From contig JAKMXF010000110.1 of the NCBI GenBank assembly GCA_024704765.1, positions 682,001 to 746,000 of the forward strand: a stretch of DNA of 64,000 bases. The letters run 5' to 3'. This document shows, in pieces, positions 54,813 through 64,000 of the stretch; positions within the stretch are counted from its first letter, which is position 1, and every line of letters starts with the position of its first letter. The notes under the pieces were generated by a model, which saw only the letters and a list, made by a program, of their open reading frames with translations, made no database searches and was not told the DNA's origin. A program made the position numbers and the translations under genes. The stretch comes from Oopsacas minuta. Lineage: Eukaryota; Porifera; Hexactinellida; Lyssacinosida; Leucopsacidae.

Positions 54813-57800
54813 ATGGCTACAAATGGTCCTCATAGATCTGGAAACACAAATCAATCTTCCCGACTAAGCAGACCCACCAGAATATTTAGTAAACAAACTT
54901 CTGAGGATGCAAACAATGAAACAAACAACACACCAGATAAACCAAGGTAAATATAAACAATATAATTGGTAGAAATATGCTTAGATGGACATCATGTGGA
55001 GCTTAAATAAGTTTCTCATTAAGTTACACCACTTGACACCTTTCTAGAACAATGACAACAGCCCTCTACGGAAGGTTTGACCTAGAGGAATGTGATGAAG
55101 GTGTGAAGATTAATCATGTCTGGGACTCAGAATCTGGTCTGCCTACTTCTAGACTGATCAATGAAAAGCGTCCAATCAGTCCGTCAGCTGCAAGGCGTGA
55201 TTCTCATTGGTTAGCACAACAGGCGTCTTTCTCTATAGATCCAGATATGGATTCTGGTTAGTATTTGTTATTTGCAATTTTTGCCATTTTATGACACATT
55301 GTGTCGAGTAGATGTGGCACTTATGGAGGATATCTTGGGCGAGACACAGAGTATAAAACATAGTCCTGACCCCCTGGAGGAGATTAGTCAGGAGAGGCCA
55401 CAACTGGACAGTCCGAATCAGCTGTTCCCTATCCCCACAGAGGAATCTCAAGGTTTGTTATTGTTTGTGTATGTATATTTCCTTGTTTTTATTATTATTA
55501 TTATTATTGTAGAAGAACCTATTACAGAAACACTATCAAGTTCATCTAATTTTAGGAGTAAGCTTTTGTCTTGTTTACATCTTGTTTACCTGTTTATTGC
55601 CAGTTTGTTTACTTGTTTACTTCATCTTTGTTTATAGATATAGAAAAGGAATTAAAACTTAACAAGAAAAATGTATTTATTTTGAGTGAATCTGGAAAGC
55701 CAATATATTCAAGGTGATAACATAGCATAGCTGCATTATATGACTCTTTATTAACACCTTATAGATATGGAGATGAGGATCATGCTGTACATCTGTTTGG
55801 TATCATGCAAGCTTTTATCGCGTTTGTTGAGGACAATAAAGATGAATTGTTGTGAGTGTTTATAAGTTACCATAGTGATGAGAATAACGTTAAGGAATGT
55901 ATATTTATATGGGACACCATATGACCTTCCTTGCAGGTTTACTGACACATTGTTGCTCAAAACTTATAAATACAGTTCTACCTATCCATGGTTCGGTAAT
56001 ACAAATGTTTATACTTGTTTAGATACTTTTCTACTGACACTCATAACTTCGTGTTTGTACACAAAGGTCCTCTGATACTAGTTTGCATAGCTAACACATA
56101 TGAATACCCAGACCAGGTTATTGTTATCTACTTCATAGTTCTATTTTACAATAGGTGTTAAAATATGTATACACCACTTCGTAAATTCTATTTAACGAAT
56201 AGAATATCAGCTACACATCCTGGGGAAACCCTCAATTCTGATAGGTGGACACATTATACACCTTTTCTCTGATTATGTCGCTTAGATATATCTCATTAAC
56301 TGTTTAACTGTTTAGCTGTTTAACTGTTTAGCTGTTTAGCTGTTTAACTGTTTAGCTGTTTAGCTGTTTAATTGTTTAGCTGTGTGTTTAGATTCGTCTA
56401 CAAATGAACATGCTATATAACCAGATAATTTCTCAAATAACTAACACACAACTGAACAGAGTATTCCAGGAGTACAGGAATTTTGACCTCAGGAGATGGC
56501 TTACTGGTAAGTGTGACACAATTCTAACACCTTAATTTGGGTGACACAAATATGTGTCTCAAGGATTACTAGACCCTTACCTCTCAAACAGGCTCCATAT
56601 CTAATAAACAACTAACATAATAGAGAAGTGTTATGTGTATATTTATTTGTTATACTCTAGATAGATTCCTTTCTTCACTAATTGAGTTAATGGATGAAGA
56701 TCCCAGCTATCTGCTACAGGCTGTAAGTTGTTTGTTTGTTTGTTTGTTTGTTTACTTGTTTACTTATTTGTTTGTTGTTTAGATTAGATGTATACCAATG
56801 AACAATACACTCAGAGAGAATATCAACTCAACTATCATACAAGCTGGAAACAAAAACAAAGTAGGAAGCATTTATCCAACAAAACAACAAACAAACAAAT
56901 ATGTTTACAATATATTATTGTTATTTAGAAAGTGCTGTTTACTCTTCTAATCGCTAACACAAGATTAATAGCCTACGTCAGACACAAAAGTTATAAACTG
57001 GGTCCTTCAGGTAATCAAACAATAGACACCCTCACTGGTACTGTTATGGCCAATTTGGGTGAGAGGGTGTGGGTACATGTTCCCTTGTTCCTCTCTGCAT
57101 TTTTAGATATTCTATTGCTGTTCAATATGGTACACAGTACTACCTCCTTTAAGAACTCAGAGAATTGGACCCCAGTTTGTTTACCAGACTTTGACAACAG
57201 GTAAACAAGTTGTTTTCAACTATATTATAATTGTTTACTTGTTTGTTTACTCCTCTAGAGGTTATATGTATGCACATATTTCATATGTGAATGAGACTAG
57301 TGCTATGTATTTGATTCTCCTGTCTACTAACCGCGAAGCATTCTTCGATTTGAAAGAAACACACACTACCATCGTAGAGGTAACTCCAGCTGTTAACACA
57401 TTCTGTGAACTCTGTGCTGTCATACGTGGACCACCCGTCCGTCCGTCCGTCCGTCCACGGTGTCCTGAGATATCTAGTGGCCCAATTGAAGTGTCGCATT
57501 GGTACTTTTGGGGTATAGAAACGCACCTTGAGTATGAAATATTTATAAATGAATATTTTCACACCTTTCAACAAACAATATTTGTTTACTCTTTTAGAAA
57601 TTAAATTCTCATGGATATTTACAAAAAATAGAGAAATCAATAAGATATGCAGATTACACTATGCGTGAGTTATTTATTTGTTTGTTGTTTGTTTGTTTGT
57701 GTTTTTGTTTTTGTTTATTAGTTTATTTGTTTGTTTATTTCTATATTTAGCTCAGATCAAGGTGCCAGAAGTGAGACACTTTATTTTCAAGAATTTCAGA

Positions 57801-58654
57801 CTGAATCAGTACACCATGCCATTATATGGTCCACCTTATGTGGATGAGAAAGAGAGGGAAAGGTGTTAATATATAATCATATATTACCTCTAAATTTAAT
57901 CAGGGGTCCCAACCATTCACTCGTGGACCACCAAGTGGGATCCACCGGTTAATCAGTCCAACACCTTTAGTCCCCTCAATCGGGTTTAAAAGGTCTCCTC
58001 CCTATGTTACCCTATGTAGTGTAGCTACTGTGTTTACTTTGTTGTTGTCTTTAGACTTTACGGACAATATTTGTATCTTAATCACAATCTGTATAAGCCT
58101 ACAAGACCCGCTAAGATAATATACACTGTAGGACCCAAGGAGACTCTATTCGCATGGGTAAGTATGTCTGTGTGTGAATTTCATCAAATCTATAATAATA
58201 TTTTCACACCTTTTTGATGCATGGAATTGGCACATGGTTACATTTTGGAGTGTACATATGTACCTCTTGTATGAAATTGGTCAGGTGAATATATCACACC
58301 TTTTAAGTTTGACATAGTTCATGAAATGTGTCGCTAACAACAGGTCATTACCATCTTCTGGATGGAATACGGTTAGGAGAACATGTATTGCTTCTCCCAA
58401 GGGTGTTATAACTTGTATACATCTTTTATTATTTGTTGTGTTTGTTTTAAAGATACATAAAGAATTTGAATGGTATGCTGTATTCGATCCTCTAATCAGC
58501 AAGCCTAGCGCTGTTGATGCTATTAATAAGCTCTGCAGATGGATGAAGGTAAACAAATGTGTGAATTCTATTTGTTATTTATTTATTTGTTTAATTGTTT
58601 ATTTGTTTACAGAATACAAAAGATGAATTATTCTTACGACCTGCAACTTACTAG
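54813..58654 (+). CDS. MON1: MON1, subunit of the Mon1-Ccz1 Rab7 exchange factor, 17 exons
   Basis: Mon1-Ccz1 activates Rab7 in endosome maturation and autophagosome-lysosome fusion. Exons 54813-54946, 55048-55256, 55309-55452, 55513-55557, 55638-55713, 55765-55851, 56023-56116, 56392-56506, 56661-56722, 56783-56860, 56929-57200, 57259-57379, 57598-57664, 57751-57862, 58055-58157, 58453-58548 and 58613-58654 give 618 residues with every phase consistent. Signature stretches: NVFILSESGKPIYSRYGDED (longin 1), FVFVHKGPLILVCIANT, LYNQIISQITNTQLNRVFQ, NWTPVCLPDFDNRGYMYAHI, LLSTNREAFFDL, and EFEWYAVFDPLISKPSAVDA near the C-terminus. A disordered N-terminus of about 200 residues precedes the three longin domains. 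Confidence 0.94.
56297..56392. repeat. 9-bp minisatellite at a MON1 3' splice site
   Basis: Alternating TGTTTAACTG and TGTTTAGCTG units run directly into the acceptor of the exon starting at 56392. Each TTTAG in the array is itself a potential acceptor. Confidence 0.85.
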
Positions 58655-58909
58655 TGAACAACAAATCTAATATATTACCTGTCATAAATATTTGTATGTA
58701 TAAATTCGCTATAAATATTAATATACACATGAAGCCCATTCTGACGTCACAGATGAATATTGAATTTATTGCTTGTTACATGTCAAATACCCCAGGAACA
58801 TTCTAGAACAAATAGAACATTCTAGAACTTCGGCGTCCCTGACACACTGTATTTGATTATTGTAATTGAAATTGTATTTGTTTGATTATGTAATTAGTCC
58901 CAGTTTAGC

Positions 58910-61900
58910 ATGAGTCTAACAGATAGCAGTACAGAACTATCTCATGGTTACATGGACCAATTGAGACTACCTATGCTCACTATACCCTCCAAACAAGGTG
59001 TTAGTATCGACCTAACGAGCTCATTGGCTGAGCTCATACGGACAGAATTTGGAGAAGACCCCACCAATTTTAGACAGGAGGTTAGAGAGTTTAATCACCT
59101 GAGGGAGTCAGCTGTTCGACCCTCAAGGGACAATAATGGTACCTCAGATATAAGGAGGTACTACGCACAATTGTGTCTGCTCCCTACTAGATTCTCAGCT
59201 ACAAGATCGAATATGCAGGTTAATCATATTTTCACACCTTTTATTGATATTTATGTGTTACAATTGATTGAGCCAAATTGAAATGTGATTTTGGGTGTAT
59301 TTATTGTCGTGAATACAGGATTCCTGAGGGAGGGGGTGTGTCTACAACACCTGTCTGGTAAGTATGCGTGCAAGGCTCGACAAACCTATTTGAATGAATC
59401 TGTTAGAATATCAATTCCTAACCTTTTTCCTCGGTGGACACCTCCCCTAGATTGTGACACTAATTAGCACACTAAGTCACTGTATTTACAATGTTTAGAC
59501 GTGAAATGTGTGAAATATTCCACTATAACACCTCACTTGTTTATTATTATTTCCTTAAACAGGTGACTTTCATTTGGTCAGATGCTTTTACAGAGAAGGA
59601 ATCAGCCAATATTTTACTCTTCTCTGAGACTTCTGCTATTCTCTTCAATCTAGGCGCGCTACACTCCAGGTACTATAAATAGATTTCTTATATTTTTATT
59701 TATTTCTCTAATATAAGAAGTATTCTAGAATTATTTTGGATTGCTTCGGGAGACTCTCCTTAATAGTGTCACATTGGACCATGCATTTGGTCCGATTAAC
59801 CTGTGACTCAACCTTAATCATAATTCACTTAAAATGACTTTTATTTCATTTTCAAATACACTACGTAGCGAATTAAAATCTAATTTTAGTATTTGTGCAA
59901 ATATGATAGAACAAGGGCATTGGAAGGTGTTAAGTGGCGGTTGGACCAATTGCTTGATATATTGTAAAGTGTTTTACTTAGTGCCTCTAATTATAGTGTT
60001 GCTAAGCTGCCTGCACAGATTGTATTTATTGCTAGCTAATCAGCTGATAATATAACTTAATGAATACTTATAGATTAGGATCAGATCTTCCAGATGAACT
60101 TAGATCAGCTTGTACTCATTTCCAATGCTCTGCAGGAGCCTTCTACTTGCTGCAGACATCTCTCGCATTTCAAATCGCTACTGCTAATAATCAGGTATGA
60201 ATATGATGTAATATATCTGGGACAGGGCTGTTGGAACCCTGGAGGATGTTATGCATAGTGCTACACCTTATTCATTTGTATTTCAAACTGTTACTTTAGG
60301 TAGACATGAGCTCAGAGGTAGTAGCATTCTGTAAGAATTTGATGCTAGCACAGGCTCAAGAGTGCATGGTAGAGAAGAGCTTGTTAGAGAGGAAGAGACC
60401 CAGTCTTGTATCTAAAGTAGCATGGGAGGTTTCTGCTCTGTACCAGAAAGCTATTGACCTATTGGATTCTCAAGTTTGTTTGTTTGTTTGTTTGTTTATT
60501 TGCTTGTACTGTCGACTCCCGTCATATCGAAGCTCAATGGATAGCGCTAATTAATTGTATATAAGATAAGTAACACTTCGTTTTATGTGTTATTCACAGA
60601 TCGGTTCTCAAGTTGCTAAAAAGAACAAAAAACTGGCAGAAATTCTTACAAACTAAACTCCATATCTACCAATGTGTTGCTAACTACTGTCAAGCCCTTT
60701 CTTCAGAAGAAGAATCCAATTACGGACAATCTATTGGGTACCTACATCTGGCAATGGATAACATTCTTGCTGCCAGTAAGGTTGTCAAGGTGCTACAACC
60801 TGTTGTGAAGAATGCTGTCAAATATTTGACTGAATTGGTTCAGGCAAAATCTCAGTCTTCAGTTCAATCCAATCAGCAAGTATACCACCAGCTGGTCAGT
60901 GTTAATAACAAACAAATGGACCACTGATATATGATTAATTTTCACACCTGTAGGTACCACAATATGCAGAACTAGAAGAAATACATGGAGCCCTGTTAGT
61001 GAAGCCGATAGAGTTCTCAATCTCAGATAAATCTGTACTAGGAGAGGACATATTCAGTAAACTAATCCCTATGTCTGTGCTAGAATCTAATTCAATGTAT
61101 TCAGAGGAGAAGGCTAATCTATTGAGAAGTGTTTGTGAGACTATTCAGGATAAAGATAGAGAATTGGGAGAATTCTTATCTAAAGTTAATATTGATGAGG
61201 TAATTAATCTCGAACAGGGTGCCAAACCTTTTCAACGTCCATTGGTGCTAGTTGGGACCCACTCCTTGTAATTATGGCCTGCCCGCTCAAAGTAGTTTAA
61301 ACCGGAAATGAAGGTGGAATTGGGTTTCCAGTATTCTTCCCCAGCAGGATTGCTTTTGCTTTAATCATAATCATTCCATTACAGGTGCTTAACTATACAG
61401 ACAATAAGATACAAATCCCAGCTGATGTGTCTAAAATTAGAACAGAGATATCTAATGAAGAAGGTCGTGTAGAGGGAATGGATGCATTATTGCAGTCTGT
61501 ACTTCAGATGTCTAATCAGATTCATAGGAAATTGGATGAGATAAGTATGTATTTGACAAGAGACTCTCCAGAATCAGCTGATAAGATACTAGATTTCCAG
61601 AATCAAGCTGATAAGATTGATGAATATCTAACTCAAGGTTATTAGATTACTTTATCAACTGTTAAATTGTCCAATTGTACCTCCTTTTGTACATTTTGGG
61701 CTTCAAACCCAACTCAAGCGTGCCAAAATCAGACATATAGTACAGTAAACTCCTGTTATATCGAAGCTTAAGGGACAACTTCTCACTTCAATATAAGCGG
61801 GTATTCAGATATATCTATGTTAGATATAGCCGGAGTTGACTGTAAACCTCTTTTGCCATTTTGTCCACTGATTTTAGGGATAGGAACCCAATTTCTCAGA

Positions 61901-63835
61901 GGTAGTCAGCAAAAATTGGCTACTACCACCTAAGGAAGGGGTAACTATAACTAATGAATGATTTCCATTAGGTGACAAGTCTAATCAGGAGCTTCATCAA
62001 GTTATGAAAGAACTGAAACCTAAGCTATCAATGTTAACTGCTACCGACACTAATTTTACAAATTCTCTTCCAAAGCTAGATTTACTGACGGTAGCATTTG
62101 ATGAAACAGCTGAGAATAGATTACAAATGTTGATGGATAAAATACAGGAAATGCAGACACAACGGTTAGTGATGGTCCATCTTATCCATAACCAATTGAC
62201 CCATCTGACCAGTAGCAGTCATAGAGAGAACGGATACTGGCCCGTTTTTGGTCTCGGCCACAGTCCTTGTCATATAGAGATGGTGTTGCTAATCATATTG
62301 TAAATATATCCATATATAGTTCTACATTGGAACAACAGCTGAGAAGAGACATGGAATCAGATGACATCACTAGTCACCTGATATCTAGTGACAGTAATAG
62401 AGAGAAAATATTTGAAGTCGGAATGAAGAAGCATAAAGATGCTGCAAACGTGATTAGACAGAATTGTCAAGCACAGGATAATATACTCAAGGTTTGTTTG
62501 TTTGACTAGACAGATTGGTCATTTGAATACAGTGGAACCTGCATTAACCGACACTTGTTGAGACAGGTAATTGTGTCGGTTTATGCAGGTTCTACTGTGC
62601 GTATTTCACACCTGATTTATGTAAATATTTGTTTGTATTTACGAGGTTGCTGTATAGGCTATGACAGAGACAAATGCTAGTTTAGCTGCACTCAGAAAGG
62701 AATTGTTAACTGTCCGATCTGATAGAGAGAGTATGTTTAAAGGATTAGTTGAAGCCTGGAAGAGGATGGGGTCTACAGAGGATAGTCTTAAGGATGGTTA
62801 GTAAACAAACAAACAAATACATAAACAAATAAATAAATCCACACTATTTGTTTGCTTTAGGAATGAAGTTTTATCAAAATCTTGACAAAAAGACCCTCAA
62901 ACTATTTGAGACTATTAAATCCATTTTACCTCCACCTCCCATACAGCAGCCAATTAATCCATCTCATACAGCCACTATTCCACCACTTGACACCTATAAA
63001 CCTATTTCTCCATTTATGTCACCACCTGATGGCAGTGCTAGACCACCTGTACCATCAAGACGTCTTAAACCCGCCAATCAAACTGAAGATGTTAATTACG
63101 ATATAGAAGTTGTTGATGATACAGAGTTAAAGCTGTTAAACTGGGCAGCTTCAGAGCAAGTAAACAAACAAGTAAACATTGAGGTAAACAATAGTAGTTA
63201 CGAAATCAAAGTTCATATGTTTAGGCTATGTAAAATGATATACTTGTTTCTTATACCCACCGGATATAAGCACCATCCTCTGGAATACGGTTCTCACATA
63301 TTCCTGTATATTTATACCGGATATAAGAACCATCCTCTGGAATACGGTTCTCACATATTCCTGTATATTTATACCGGATATAAGAACATGTAATGCTACT
63401 CCCCAAGGGTGTTATTAAAATTCCAAACAAGTAATCTATCTTGTATTCATTCTTTAGCCAATTCAACAGATAGCTGTATCACCCTTGAGAGAATCAACAC
63501 ACGAATCATCGAATATTATTATTGCTCAATCGGCTCCTGTTCCTAAAATAGATTCTATTCTACCTTCCCCACCCAAACCAGTGACTGATCATATCATAGC
63601 ACCTGAACCTCAGTTACACATTCCACAGGTTCCTAACCTAGCAACGCCAGTATTTGACACTTCACAATTATCTCAGCTGATCCATTCGAATCAATCAGAG
63701 ACAAATAGGACAATTTCCTCTCTCCAAACTGGTCTCAATCGGATTAACCAATCAGTAGCCGAGTTAGGACTGAATATGACAGCTGTCATTAATCAGAGTA
63801 GCCAATCAAATGCTGCCATTTCTGCTCTAAACCAG
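58910..63835 (+). CDS. PTPN23: HD-PTP (PTPN23)/ALIX-family Bro1-domain protein, 12 exons seen, continues past window
   Basis: Bro1-V domain ESCRT adaptor. Exons 58910-59218, 59563-59669, 60074-60194, 60300-60473, 60613-60894, 60954-61199, 61385-61637, 61972-62164, 62320-62491, 62658-62796, 62861-63159 and 63458-63835 give 891 codons open at the right edge. Bro1: FGEDPTNFRQEVREFNHLRE, ILFNLGALHSR, CTHFQCSAGAFYLL, LMLAQAQECMVEKSL, YSEEKANLLR. V domain coiled coils: LEQQLRRDMESDDIT, QNCQAQDNIL. Then a proline-rich part (ILPPPPIQQP) and Asn/Ser/Gln-rich sequence. THFQC.AGAF and the L.+...W.K motif of exon 5 look closer to HD-PTP than to ALIX; the phosphatase domain that would prove it is beyond 64000. 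Exon 5 must use the AG at 60611-60612, since the earlier one leads to a stop. Confidence 0.88.
61743..61842. mobile_element. Internally deleted pogo-like MITE in HD-PTP intron 7
   Basis: 100 bases between TA dinucleotides: CAGTAAACTCCTGTTATATC ... GATATAGCCGGAGTTGACTG. The middle of the element (the GGGACCATATTTG block) is missing. Confidence 0.85.
62529..62600. mobile_element. Miniature CAGT-type palindromic element in HD-PTP intron 9
   Basis: CAGTGGAACCTGCATTAACC ... GGTTTATGCAGGTTCTACTG; the arms pair nearly perfectly around a short loop with a further inner repeat (CCGACAC.TG, ...TGTCGG). Confidence 0.8.
63258..63390. repeat. 57-bp tandem repeat in HD-PTP intron 11
   Basis: Two full units and a part of TATACCGGATATAAGAACC ... 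CCTGTATATT, nearly identical, so recently duplicated. Confidence 0.9.
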
Positions 63836-63948
63836 GTAATTAGTTCTATTTTTAGTATCAAATTGTTTGTGTTATATATTGACGAATAATTATGTAAATA
63901 TCGGAACTATTCCTTTGTAAAAGGCGCGAAAATATGATTAATCATAAA

Positions 63949-64000
63949 TACAGTTAACTCCTGTTATATTAAACACGGATATATCAAAGTACCCGCTAAT
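63949..64000. mobile_element. Pogo-like MITE entering at the window edge
   Basis: CAGTTAACTCCTGTTATATT ... GTACCCGCTAAT: left end of another reverse-oriented copy, cut by the edge, in the HD-PTP intron after exon 12. Confidence 0.75.

Noticed and set aside
57380-57597. Open extension of the MON1 exon ending at 57379 (PPVRPSVRPRCPE)
   Set aside because: It is an intronic CCGT repeat; the GTAACT donor joined to 57598 restores the MON1 pattern.
1-64000. CRISPR arrays, operons, rRNA and tRNA genes
   Set aside because: The repeats are simple microsatellites or TIR elements without spacer structure, genes are spliced, and I recognised no tRNA cloverleaf or rRNA segment. A tRNAscan run would be needed to exclude tRNAs fully.

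Overview
This is a eukaryotic, metazoan-type window. Nearly every gene is split into many short exons with GT...AG introns, the DNA is AT-rich, and introns hold small terminal-inverted-repeat elements and TTTG, TCTG or CAA microsatellites. Recognisable products are conserved animal proteins (exportin-1, strawberry notch, SND1, ATG3, TMEM9, AEBP2, phenylalanine hydroxylase, MON1, HD-PTP). Compact introns, ancient gene content and several unrecognised single-exon membrane proteins suggest an early-branching animal, perhaps a sponge. That is an inference; the sequence alone does not name the species. Exon models were built by hand from splice sites, reading phase and remembered family conservation. 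For every conserved multi-exon gene the exon lengths add up to an uninterrupted frame.

Layout, minus strand 1-21.9 kb: the 5' end of exportin-1 (1-432), strawberry notch (1259-13256, 18 exons) and SND1/Tudor-SN (13618-21889, 17 exons). Three plus-strand genes sit inside introns of these two hosts: a CFAP119/CCDC189-like gene (4930-6008) and an orphan 7TM gene (6783-7874) in one strawberry notch intron, and a TRAF-like gene (16231-17496) in an SND1 intron.

23-37 kb: ATG3 (23220-24606), a second orphan 7TM gene (25324-26385), a six-helix protein resembling a Slo-type potassium channel without a selectivity filter (27265-28116, minus), and a head-to-head pair of intronless DEAH-type RNA helicases (30766-33429 minus; 34028-36898 plus). 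Their cores are almost identical, but their N-terminal tandem repeats differ.

37-64 kb: a KIAA2012-like coiled-coil gene (37298-40001), a PH-domain adaptor with many tyrosine motifs (40949-45549), TMEM9 (45688-47105, minus), an AEBP2-like PRC2 cofactor (47971-50321), phenylalanine hydroxylase (50674-54239), MON1 (54813-58654), and the Bro1 to proline-rich part of an HD-PTP/ALIX-family protein (58910 to the window edge).

Most neighbours are unrelated housekeeping genes, not an operon-like system. MON1, ATG3, HD-PTP and TMEM9 all act in endolysosomal or autophagic traffic, but their closeness may be chance. The least ordinary parts are the two related orphan 7TM genes, the filter-less Slo-like protein, the helicase pair with apparent gene conversion, the nested genes, and a dense set of short repeat families (pogo-like, hAT-like and others) that fill many introns.
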